A DNA stretch of 64,000 nt from assembly GCF_013364235.1 (NCBI RefSeq), contig NZ_CP054919.1:515570-579569 (forward strand), given 5' to 3'. Positions 1 to 7,422 of this stretch are shown here, piece after piece; the stretch's first letter is position 1, and the number at the start of each line of letters is the position of its first letter. This DNA comes from Kitasatospora sp. NA04385 (GTDB taxonomy: Bacteria > Actinomycetota > Actinomycetes > Streptomycetales > Streptomycetaceae). The position numbers and the translations under genes are program-made. The notes under the pieces were generated by a model. The model made no database searches. It was not told where the DNA came from and saw only the letters and a list, made by a program, of their open reading frames with translations.

Positions 1-343
1 CGTCGGCCGCGGCGGGGCGCAGGCCGGCGGGGGTGGCGAAGGGCCCGGTGACGATGACCAGGGCGCCGTGGGCGCGCAGGGCGCGGGCCCACTCGCGGGC
101 GGCCGCGAGCGGGCCGTCGTACCAGACCGCCCCGTCGGGGCGGGTGACGACCAGTCGGGCGCCGTCGAAGGCCGCGGACCAGTCCGGGCGCAGCTCGGGC
201 AGCTCGTCGGCCCCGCTCCACCCGTCGCCGGCCGATGCGGGGCGCTCCGGGGCCGACGGGGCGACCAGGACCGGACGGTGATCGGCCATCAGTTCGGCCC
301 AGGGCTCCCACACCCGTCCGGTGCCACCGCCGACCAGCTCCAC
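1..343 (-). CDS. Hypothetical protein, 3' part outside window
   Basis: An open frame of 114 codons runs off the left edge on the minus strand. The GTG start at 343 has a purine-rich GAGAGGGG site about six bases upstream, which decides the start. The protein begins VELVGGGTGRVWEPWAELMA and contains a region ending ALRAHGALVIVTGPF that looks like a beta-alpha-beta fold, but I recognise no family. It is transcribed away from the regulator gene at 639, with about 295 bases between the two starts. The C-terminal part is missing, so any function would be a guess. Confidence 0.6.
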   Translation of the reverse strand, partial: MELVGGGTGRVWEPWAELMADHRPVLVAPSAPERPASAGDGWSGADELPELRPDWSAAFDGARLVVTRPDGAVWYDGPLAAAREWARALRAHGALVIVTGPFATPAGLRPAAAD

Positions 344-467
344 CCCGTACCCCTCTCGCGGACCGCGGCCACCGCGCCGCCGATTCGGCGGGTGGTCCCC
401 GAACGGCTTCGGAACGCGGGCCGGTCCGGATGGGCCGGGGACGCACCGAATTCCCGGGCGGAGCCGG

Positions 468-567
468 GACGCCGAGGCGGAGCACCGAACTCCGGTGCAG
501 AGCACCGGACTCCGAAACGGGGCACCGACCTCCGAAACGGAACACCGGATGCCGGGGCGGAACACCG
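468..567. repeat. Five imperfect 20-bp tandem repeats upstream of XRE gene
   Basis: Five consecutive units of 20 bp, each ending in (G/A)GCACCG or AACACCG (468-487, 488-507, 508-527, 528-547, 548-567), with a decayed sixth unit after them. A perfect dyad, TCCGGTGC-AGA-GCACCGGA, lies at 491-509. The array lies in the divergent interval between the edge gene and the XRE regulator, ending about 70 bases before the regulator start. It may be an operator cluster. Confidence 0.75.
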
Positions 568-638
568 GACGCCGGGGCCGGGGCCGGGCCGCAAAGGCCG
601 CACCGGGGCCGTCCTGGGCAGCGCCTAGGATCGTGGCC

Positions 639-1499
639 ATGAACCGACGAGCCGACCTCGGTGCCTTCCTGCGTTCCCGGCGTGCCCGGATCCGCCCGGA
701 GGAAGTGGGGCTGCGGCCCTTCGGCGAGCGCCGCCGGGTGCCCGGTCTGCGCCGGGAGGAGTTGGCGCAGCTCGCGGGGGTGAGCGTCGACTACTACACC
801 CGCTTCGAGCAGGGCCGGGCCGAGAACGTGTCCGACGCGGTCGTCGACGCCGTCGCCTCGGCGCTGCGGCTGGACGCCGTGGAGACCGGGCACCTGCACC
901 GGCTGGTGCGTCCGGCCGGTGCGGGTGACCGGCCGGTGGCCGCCCAGCGGGTGCGGCCGGGGCTGCGCCGACTGATGGACTCGATGCCGCACACCCCGGC
1001 GTACGTGATCGGTCGGCGCACCGACGTGCTGGCCTGGAACGCGCCGATGGCCGCCATGATGATCGACTTCGCCGCGCTGCCGCCCGCGCGGCTCAACAAG
1101 GCGTGGCTGGTCTTCTGCCACGAGGAGCTGCGCGGCCGTTTCGTCGACTGGGAGGCCAAGGCCCGCGACATCGTCGCCTACCTGCGCCTGGACCTGGGGC
1201 GCCACCCGGGGGACCCGGCGTACCCGGCGCTGATCGGGGAACTGTCGGACGCCAGCCCGGAGTTCCGGCGGTTGTGGGAGCAGCAGGAGATCCGGGACAA
1301 GACCCACGGCACCTACCACCTGCGCCACCCCGCGGTCGGCGAGTTCACCCTCGCGTACGAGAGCCTCACCCTGCCCGGGGACCCCGACCAGACGCTGATC
1401 ACCTACACCGCCGAGGAGGGCTCCCCCTCCCAGGCCGCCCTGCACGTGCTCGCCGAGCGGCCGCTCGCCCCGGTCGGGCCCGGGTCCGACCGTCCCTGA
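639..1499 (+). CDS. XRE-family regulator with MmyB-like ligand domain
   Basis: DNA-binding transcription factor of 286 residues. Residues about 1-85 form a helix-turn-helix unit (FLRSRRARIRPEEVGL, then LRREELAQLAGVSVDYYTRFEQGR), the typical actinobacterial form of this family. The rest (about 110-270) matches the MmyB-like PAS-type ligand domain with DVLAWNAPMAAMM and HHLRHPAVGEF-like motifs; the exact text here is YHLRHPAVGEFTLAYE. The ATG at 639 has TAGGA eight bases upstream. Members are often found next to the oxidoreductase or reductase gene they control; here the neighbours are a truncated gene and the acylase, so the target is unknown. It may bind the repeats at 468-567. Confidence 0.85.
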   Translation: MNRRADLGAFLRSRRARIRPEEVGLRPFGERRRVPGLRREELAQLAGVSVDYYTRFEQGRAENVSDAVVDAVASALRLDAVETGHLHRLVRPAGAGDRPVAAQRVRPGLRRLMDSMPHTPAYVIGRRTDVLAWNAPMAAMMIDFAALPPARLNKAWLVFCHEELRGRFVDWEAKARDIVAYLRLDLGRHPGDPAYPALIGELSDASPEFRRLWEQQEIRDKTHGTYHLRHPAVGEFTLAYESLTLPGDPDQTLITYTAEEGSPSQAALHVLAERPLAPVGPGSDRP

Positions 1500-1510
1500 C
1501 GCTCCGCGGC

Positions 1511-1546
1511 GACCCGCAGCGATCCGCAGCGATCCGCAGCGATCCA
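1511..1546. repeat. 10-bp tandem repeat GATCCGCAGC
   Basis: Three and a half head-to-tail copies of GA(T/C)CCGCAGC between the XRE gene stop and the acylase start. The rest of the 1500-1722 interval holds the acylase ribosome site AGGAAG and no other clear feature. Confidence 0.7.
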
Positions 1547-1722
1547 CGGTGGCCCGCGCACCGGGGTGCGCGTTCCCGGGTCTCCCGACGGGCCGTCAAC
1601 TCGTGTTCATGACAGGCGGATGACAGTTCCGTGGCGGTGCCCGCGCGACCCCTACCCGGAGGTCACTTCGGGGACTAGCGTGCGCCCGGACTTCCGATAC
1701 TCCCTGTCAGGAAGAGGCCCAG

Positions 1723-4700
1723 GTGCCCGCTGCCCCCCTCCCCCGCCGACTGCGTTCGGCCACCCTCGCCGTGCTCGCCTCCGCCGCGCTGCTGCTCGGC
1801 GCGCTCACCGCCCAGCCGTCCGCCGCGGCGGCCGCCGGGCCCGCCCCCACCGCCGGGGACCCGTGCCTGGGCCAGTGCCAGGACGTCCTGACGGCCGGGG
1901 AGAACGGCCACGCCACGCTGGCCGGAATCCTGCTGCACCAGAGCGTGGGCACCCGCCCGACGCACTCGGCCGACCAGGTCGACGAGTACGACGCGCTGCT
2001 GCACGACTACAGCGGCCTGACGCCCGACCAGCTGTCCGCCTACTTCAACGACGCCTCGTTCGGGGTGCCCGCCGGGCAGGTGGAGAGCACCAGCACGCCG
2101 CGCGCCGGGGTGACCATCACCCGGGACAAGGCGACCGGGACGCCGCACGTCAAGGGCGTCACCCGTTCCGACACCGAGTTCGGCGCCGGGTACGCGGCCG
2201 GGCAGGACCGGCTCTGGCTGATCGACGTGCTGCGGCACGTGGGGCGCGGGCAGCTGTCCTCGTTCGCGGGCGGCGCGCCGGGCAACCGGGCGCTGGAGCA
2301 GAGCCTGTGGGCGGTCGCCCCCTACACCGAGGCGGACCTCCAGCAGCAGATCGACCGGGTGCGGGCGTCCGGGCCGCGCGGCGCGCAGGCCTGGCAGGAC
2401 GTGCAGGACTACGTGGCGGGCCTGAACGCCTTCGCGGCGGCCGACGTGGCCGCGAACAACTACCCGGGCGAGTACGTGCTGACCGGGCACGGCTCGACCA
2501 TCGAACCGTTCACGGTCACCGACGTGGTGGCGATCTCCTCGGTGATCGGGGCGATCTTCGGCAGCGGTGGCGGCGGCGAGGTCGGCAACGCGCTGGCCCG
2601 GATCGCGCTGCGCCAGCAGTACGGCACCGAGGCGGGCGACCGGGCGTACGCGGCCTGGCGGGCCGGGGACGACCCGGAGGCGACGCCCACCGTGCACGAC
2701 GGCACCTCCTTCCCGTACGCGGCCTCCCCCGCGAACCCGGTGGGCACCGCGCTGCCGGACCCGGGGTCGGTCACCGAGCTGTCGCACGCCGCCAACGGCA
2801 CCGGGACCGGAACCGCGGCGGTCGCGGCCACCGGCACGTCGGCCGGCGCCGAGGGGGTGCTGCCCGCCGACCTGATCACCGCGAAGAAGGGCATGTCCAA
2901 CGCCCTGCTGGTGTCCGGCGCGCACACCGCCTCCGGGCACCCGGTCGCCGTGTTCGGCCCGCAGACCGGCTACTACGCGCCGCAGATCCTGATGGTGCAG
3001 GAGCTGGACGGGCCGGGCCTGCGCAGCCGGGGCGCGTCCTTCCCGGGCCTGAGCTTCTACGTGGAGATCGGCCGCGGCCTGGACTACGCGTGGAGCGCGA
3101 CCTCCGCCAACCAGGACATCACCGACACCTTCGCGGTCGACCTGTGCGAGCCGGGCGGCGGCACCCCCTCCACCTCCTCGCGCGGCTACCTGCTGGACGG
3201 CGCCTGCACCCCGTTCGAGCGGTTGACCAAGCACAACGCCTGGCAGCCGACCACCGCGGACTCCACCGCGGCGGGCGCCTACGACCTGGTGACGCTGCGT
3301 TCGGCGTACGGGCTGGTCACCCACACCGGGACGGTCGGCGGGCGGCCGGTGGCGTACACCGCGCTGCGCTCCACCTACCGGCACGAGGTGGACTCGGTGA
3401 TCGGCTTCCAGCAGTTCAACGACCCGGCGGCGATCACCTCGGCGGCGGCGTTCCAGCGCGCCGCGCAGGACGTCGGCTACACCTTCAACTGGTTCTACGC
3501 GGACGCCGACCACACCGCGTACTACAACTCCGGCACCGAGCCGCTGCGCGCCCCCGGGACCGACCCCGACCTGCCGGTCCTGGCGCAGGGCGCCTACACC
3601 TGGCAGGGCTGGGACCGGGCCGCCAACACCTCCGCGGTCGAGCCGCCGGCCCGGCACGCGCAGTCCACCGACCAGGACTACTACGTCAGTTGGAACAACA
3701 AGCAGGCGCCGGGCCTCACCTCGGCCTGGGGCAACGGCGCGGTGCACCGGGCCGACCTGCTGGACTCCCGGGTGAAGGCGCTGGTGCAGCGCGGCGGCGT
3801 CACCCGCACCGACCTGGTCAAGGCGATGGAGGACGCCGCCAACGTCGACCTGCGGGCCGAGCGGGTGCTGCCCGAGCTGCTCGCGGTGCTGGACTCGGCG
3901 CCGGTCACCGACCCCGCCGCGGCCGGCGCGGTCGCGAAACTGCGGGCCTGGGCGGGCAGCGGCTCGCACCGGCGGGAGGCGAGCAAGGGTGCGGGCACGT
4001 ACACCGACGCGGAGGCGATCCGGATCCTGGACGCCTGGTGGCCGCTGCTGGTGGAGGGCGAGTTCCGGCCCGGCCTGGGCGACGGGGCGTGGCGGGCGCT
4101 GACCGCCGTCGCGCCGATCAACGAGACGCCCTCGGGCGGGCAGCTGGGCGGGACGTCCGGCGGCGGCGACATCGCGGCGGGCGAGGCGCACAAGGGCTCG
4201 GCGTTCCAGCACGGCTGGTGGTCGTACGTCGACAAGGACCTGCGCACGGTGCTCGGCCGCTCCGTCTCCGGCCCGCTGGACCGGGCGTACTGCGGCGGCG
4301 GCACGCTCGGCGCCTGCCGGCAGGTCCTGCTGACCACCCTCGCCCAGGCGGTGGCCACCCCGGCGGCCACCACGTACCCGGCCGACAAGTACTGCGCGGC
4401 GGGCGACCAGCTGTGCGCCGACTCGATCGTGCACCGGGCGATGGGCGGCATCACCGTGCCGCGGATCGCCTGGCAGAACCGGCCCACCTACCAGCAGGTG
4501 GTGGAGTTCCCGGCCCGCCGCACCGACGACCTGACCAACCTGGCCCGCGGCGCCACCGCCACCGCCTCCGACTACCAGGACGCGATCGTGGTGGCCTACC
4601 CGCCCAAGCAGGCCGTCGACGGCAACACCGGCACCCGCTGGGCGTCCAAGACGGTGGCCACCGCCTGGCTGAACGTCGACCTGGGCAGCGTCCGCAAGGT

Positions 4701-4929
4701 CGGCCGGGTGGTCCTGGACTGGTCCGACCAGTACGCCACCTCCTACCGGATCGACGTCTCCACCGACGGCACCGCCTGGCGCACCGTCTACGCCACCACC
4801 GCCGACCGCGGCGGCCTGGAGAACCGCTCCTTCACCCCGGTCGACGCCCGGCACGTGCGGGTGGTGATGCTGGCCCGCGGCACCGACAACCGCTACTCGC
4901 TGAACGAGGTGGGCGTGTACGGGAAGTGA
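1723..4929 (+). CDS. Secreted penicillin acylase family protein with C-terminal discoidin domain
   Basis: N-terminal-nucleophile hydrolase of 1068 residues, probably exported and self-processed to hydrolyse amide bonds such as acyl-homoserine lactones, lipopeptides or beta-lactams. The GTG start follows AGGAAG. Residues 1-35 form a signal peptide (positive RR, Ala/Leu core, ending near AAA). The alpha-subunit motif GAGYAAGQDRLWLIDVLRH is present. The expected autocatalytic site is GMSNALLVSG, with Ser392 as the presumed new N terminus of the beta chain; a beta-chain Asn-containing motif, SFYVEIGRGLDYAWSAT, follows. Residues about 938-1068 (from NLARGATATASDYQDA to the end) are an F5/8 type C (discoidin) carbohydrate-binding domain, which ordinary penicillin acylases lack. 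Substrate cannot be told from sequence. Confidence 0.88.
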   Translation: MPAAPLPRRLRSATLAVLASAALLLGALTAQPSAAAAAGPAPTAGDPCLGQCQDVLTAGENGHATLAGILLHQSVGTRPTHSADQVDEYDALLHDYSGLTPDQLSAYFNDASFGVPAGQVESTSTPRAGVTITRDKATGTPHVKGVTRSDTEFGAGYAAGQDRLWLIDVLRHVGRGQLSSFAGGAPGNRALEQSLWAVAPYTEADLQQQIDRVRASGPRGAQAWQDVQDYVAGLNAFAAADVAANNYPGEYVLTGHGSTIEPFTVTDVVAISSVIGAIFGSGGGGEVGNALARIALRQQYGTEAGDRAYAAWRAGDDPEATPTVHDGTSFPYAASPANPVGTALPDPGSVTELSHAANGTGTGTAAVAATGTSAGAEGVLPADLITAKKGMSNALLVSGAHTASGHPVAVFGPQTGYYAPQILMVQELDGPGLRSRGASFPGLSFYVEIGRGLDYAWSATSANQDITDTFAVDLCEPGGGTPSTSSRGYLLDGACTPFERLTKHNAWQPTTADSTAAGAYDLVTLRSAYGLVTHTGTVGGRPVAYTALRSTYRHEVDSVIGFQQFNDPAAITSAAAFQRAAQDVGYTFNWFYADADHTAYYNSGTEPLRAPGTDPDLPVLAQGAYTWQGWDRAANTSAVEPPARHAQSTDQDYYVSWNNKQAPGLTSAWGNGAVHRADLLDSRVKALVQRGGVTRTDLVKAMEDAANVDLRAERVLPELLAVLDSAPVTDPAAAGAVAKLRAWAGSGSHRREASKGAGTYTDAEAIRILDAWWPLLVEGEFRPGLGDGAWRALTAVAPINETPSGGQLGGTSGGGDIAAGEAHKGSAFQHGWWSYVDKDLRTVLGRSVSGPLDRAYCGGGTLGACRQVLLTTLAQAVATPAATTYPADKYCAAGDQLCADSIVHRAMGGITVPRIAWQNRPTYQQVVEFPARRTDDLTNLARGATATASDYQDAIVVAYPPKQAVDGNTGTRWASKTVATAWLNVDLGSVRKVGRVVLDWSDQYATSYRIDVSTDGTAWRTVYATTADRGGLENRSFTPVDARHVRVVMLARGTDNRYSLNEVGVYGK

Positions 4930-4950
4930 CCTGACTGCGGCGAATCCCGT

Positions 4951-5133
4951 GCCGCGTCATCGATGACGAGGCATTGATGCTTCGTCATCGATGGCGCGGC
5001 ATCAATGTTGCGTCACCGATGACGCAGCACCGATGATGCGGCACCGATGACGCGGCACTGGTGATGCGGCATCAATGCCGCGTCATCGACGACATGGCAT
5101 TGGATGACGCGGCATCGATGACAGAGCACGGGC
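4951..5133. repeat. 14-bp dyad tandem array A, 13 units
   Basis: Thirteen consecutive units, all 14 bp except the eleventh (15 bp), with consensus GACGCGGCATCGAT. Bases C8 and A9 of the unit never vary. Adjacent units make imperfect dyads of the form GATGAC-GC-GTCATC, and the first junction gives the perfect palindrome CGTCATCGATGACG (4955-4968). The array starts 21 bases after the acylase stop codon and ends about 120 bases before the lipoprotein start. No spacer sequence is present. The unit length is not a multiple of three, so it is not a coding repeat. It shares register and consensus with the array at 55544-55865. Confidence 0.93.
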
Positions 5134-5254
5134 TCTGCCGCCGACCCGGTTCGGTCGCCACACGAGCGGCCCTGTTCCCCGTGCGTCGGCGCCGGGCAGC
5201 CCCGACGGCGGCAACCACCACCCGTCCCGGGGTGCCGAGCCGAAGGAAACGATC

Positions 5255-5878
5255 ATGCGCCGTGTCGCGACCCTCCTGGCCTCCTCGCTGCTGGTGACCG
5301 CTTGCACCAGCACCGCCCACGTCACCACCACCCCGAACAGTCCGACCACGGTCGCCTCCGACCCCGACGTCCCCACGTCGTCCCCATCCGCGTCCGCATC
5401 CGCGTCCACATCCACGTCCGCCTCCTCTTCGGCCTCCGTCTCCCCTTCGGCCTCCGCGGCCACCGCCTCGGTCGGCAGCACCATCGCGCTGAAGGGGATG
5501 AACGACGGCGAGGCGTGCGACGTGACGGTGGTCAAGGTCGTCGACCCGGCCAAGCCGAAGGACCAGTACTCCTCCCCCGAGGCCGGAACCCGGTTCGTCG
5601 CCGTGCAGTTCCGGCTGGCGAACACCGGGACGGCCTCCTACAGCGACAGCCCCGGCAACGGTGCGCAGGTGGTCGACACCGAGGGCCAGCGCTTCACCGA
5701 CACCTACCAGGAGACCGCGGCGGGCCCCTCGTTCTCCGGGTCGGTGGCGATCGCCCCGGGTGACAGCGCCCTGGGGTTCGTCACCTTCGAGGTCCCCGCC
5801 TCCTCCCGGGTCGCCAAGGTCCAGTTCTCGCTGAACAGCGGCCTCGCCGACAGCATCGGGCAGTGGACCGTCTCCTGA
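5255..5878 (+). CDS. DUF4352-type lipoprotein
   Basis: Predicted cell-surface lipoprotein of 207 residues. It starts at an ATG with AAGGAA seven bases upstream. The N terminus ends in a lipobox, LLVTAC (Cys at about 17), followed by a Ser/Ala/Thr linker of about 50 residues, and then a beta-sandwich of the DUF4352 kind: GTRFVAVQFRLANTGTASYSD and VAIAPGDSALGFVTFEVP. Such domains are immunoglobulin-like and of unknown ligand. The gene stands alone between repeat array A and the mobile element. Confidence 0.8.
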   Translation: MRRVATLLASSLLVTACTSTAHVTTTPNSPTTVASDPDVPTSSPSASASASTSTSASSSASVSPSASAATASVGSTIALKGMNDGEACDVTVVKVVDPAKPKDQYSSPEAGTRFVAVQFRLANTGTASYSDSPGNGAQVVDTEGQRFTDTYQETAAGPSFSGSVAIAPGDSALGFVTFEVPASSRVAKVQFSLNSGLADSIGQWTVS

Positions 5879-5939
5879 ACCGGGACCGAGACCAGGACCA
5901 GGACCGGAGGCCGGGCCCGGGCCCGGCCGCCCGGGCCCG

Positions 5940-6013
5940 GCCGCCCGGTCTCAGGCCGCCCGGTCTCAGGCCGCCCGGTCTCAGGCCGCCCGGTCTCAGG
6001 CCGAGTGATCTCA
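5940..6013. repeat. 15-bp tandem repeats, five units, split by a transposon
   Basis: Four identical 15-bp units, GCCGCCCGGTCTCAG (5940-5954, 5955-5969, 5970-5984, 5985-5999), then a variant unit from 6000. The next expected unit continues on the other side of the mobile element (TCAGGCCGGGTGG from 7423). Read on the minus strand, the unit contains the stop codon context GGCCTGAGA of the ABC ATPase gene, so the array seems to have grown from the 3' end of that gene. Confidence 0.85.
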
Positions 6014-6120
6014 GAGGACGGTATGAGAGCTGATGCCCGATTCTTCGTTTCGTGCGGGACAAGCGGGCAGGTCGGGGCGACGTCGGTCGGCTACGGCCGG
6101 GGTTGGGTGAACAAGCCTGG
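6014..6120. repeat. Left 107-bp terminal inverted repeat
   Basis: Matches the reverse complement of 7316-7422 with four transitions. It includes the stop and C-terminal codons (PGLFTQPRP) of the transposase remnant read on the minus strand. Confidence 0.9.
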
Positions 6121-6376
6121 CTCGGTCTCGGCCGGGATTCCGCGGTCGGCCAGCCGCTTGAGTTTGAGGCGGACGTTGTTGATGTTGTCGGGCGCGACCG
6201 GCAGGTCCATCGCCTCGCACACCTGTCGGGCCCGCAGCGCGATGCCGACGGCGTTCTCGTGCGCCGACGCGGCCGCCACCACCACCGCGATCACCAGCCC
6301 CAGCGGCGATCACCGGCTCGACCAGCGCCCACTGCTCGTCGCTCACATCGGTCTTGTAGGGCTTGCGCTCGCTCAC
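6091..6376 (-). pseudogene. IS5-family transposase remnant
   Basis: Two pieces in different frames. The first (from ATG at 6376) reads MSERKPYKTDVSDEQWALVE, the usual start of a Streptomyces IS5-type transposase. The second (ending at the TAG at 6091) contains AVVVAAASAHENAVGIAL, a motif from the middle of the same transposase, and then LKRLADRGIPAETEPGLF, typical of the short helix-turn-helix proteins carried by such elements. Most of the catalytic domain between the pieces is gone, including the usual DDE region. The remnant lies inside the left half of the element and uses its terminal repeat for its last codons. Confidence 0.75.
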
Positions 6377-6528
6377 GGCGACCAGCCCAACATGCCCACG
6401 GCCACCGAACGGCCGGGATGCCCCACCACCACACGTTCAGGCGACGACGAAACACCTATGCACTCTTATTCCGCTCCCTGATACGGTCCCGAAGCCCGGC
6501 ACCCGCTGCAGAGGAACGACGGAAGACG

Positions 6529-7311
6529 ATGAACTCGCCGATCTTTGCCGGTACCGCCGATTACTACGCGCGATACCGCCCCGTATATCCCGACCGGATG
6601 CTGACCGACCTGGTCGATCTCAGCGTCGGCCCGCACGGACGGCGGCTTGTGGACCTCGGCTGCGGCACCGGCGAGGTCGCCCTGCCCCTGAGCGCGTCGT
6701 TCGATACGGTGACGGCGATCGACATCGACCCGGACATGGCCGCCATCGCCGAGCGCAAGGCCGCCGAGCGGCAGATCCGCAACGTCGCGTGGACAGTGGG
6801 GGCGGCCGAGTCCCTCGACGTGCCGGCCGGGTCCGCCGATCTCGTAGTCGCGGGATCGTCCTTCCACTGGATGGACCGCGAACTGCTCGCCGGGCGGGTC
6901 CGGACCTGGCTGACCGACAGTGGCGTCTTCGGCCTGCTGGGCGGCGGCAGCGACGTATGGGACGAGCGGGCCCCCTGGCACGCCGTCGCGGTGCGCACGA
7001 TCCGCGAATACGTCGGCGAGCGGCGCCGCGCGGGGAACCAGCCATTCGTCGCGGCGGGCCGCCATGACGACTACCTGGAGTTGGCCGGTTTCGTTTTGGA
7101 GTCCCGGCAGTACACCGCCGAGAAGATCTGGACGGCCGACGAGATCGTCGGATATCTCTACTCGACGTCATTCTGCAATCCCGTGGTGCTCGGCGACCGC
7201 AAGGCAGCCTTCGAGGCCGCGCTCCGGGACCGGCTCCGGGAGTTGTCCCCGACTGACTCGCATCCGGAGACGCTTGTTTTCCACTGCATGCTCGCCCGGC
7301 CGAAGCGTTAG
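6529..7311 (+). CDS. Class I SAM-dependent methyltransferase, transposon cargo
   Basis: Soluble methyltransferase of 260 residues using S-adenosylmethionine; substrate unknown. Motif I VDLGCGTGE begins at residue 41, the acidic loop is TAIDIDPDM, and the post-core motif is GSSFHWMD, typical of the small-molecule Methyltransf_11/25 group. The ATG at 6529 was chosen because the conserved FAGTADYYARYRP motif follows at once. Codons ending in A or T (ttt, tat, gta, cga) are more common than in neighbouring genes, which suggests a different origin. The gene is bracketed by the inverted repeats of the mobile element, with its promoter probably inside the element. Confidence 0.87.
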   Translation: MNSPIFAGTADYYARYRPVYPDRMLTDLVDLSVGPHGRRLVDLGCGTGEVALPLSASFDTVTAIDIDPDMAAIAERKAAERQIRNVAWTVGAAESLDVPAGSADLVVAGSSFHWMDRELLAGRVRTWLTDSGVFGLLGGGSDVWDERAPWHAVAVRTIREYVGERRRAGNQPFVAAGRHDDYLELAGFVLESRQYTAEKIWTADEIVGYLYSTSFCNPVVLGDRKAAFEAALRDRLRELSPTDSHPETLVFHCMLARPKR

Positions 7312-7315
7312 CGCG

Positions 7316-7422
7316 CCAGGCTTGTTCACCCAGCCCCGGCCGTAGCCGACCGACGCCGCCCCGGCCTGCCCGCTCGTCCCGCACGAAACGAAGAATCGGG
7401 CATCAGCTCTCATACCGTCCTC
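7316..7422. repeat. Right 107-bp terminal inverted repeat
   Basis: Mirror copy of the left end. It begins four bases after the methyltransferase stop codon and ends directly at the TCA that is also the stop codon of the ABC ATPase gene. Confidence 0.9.

Larger units (their letters stand above)
6014..7422. mobile_element. Transposon-like element with methyltransferase cargo
   Basis: An element of 1409 bp. Its ends are 107-bp inverted repeats (6014-6120 and 7316-7422) that differ at only four positions, beginning GAGGACGGTATGAGAG. A TCA direct duplication flanks it (6011-6013 and 7423-7425). The left half keeps pieces of an IS5-type transposase on the minus strand; the right half holds an intact methyltransferase gene. 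Three-base TNA duplications are known for the IS1031 group of IS5 elements, which fits. The element cannot move by itself because its transposase is broken; it could be mobilised in trans. Confidence 0.85.

Noticed and set aside
1566..4934. Long open frame in another phase over the acylase gene
   Set aside because: Arg/Gly/Pro-rich shadow of the real gene with no domain; the acylase frame has all family motifs.
4951..5133. CRISPR array
   Set aside because: Units are 14 bp, head to tail and without spacers; no cas gene is near.
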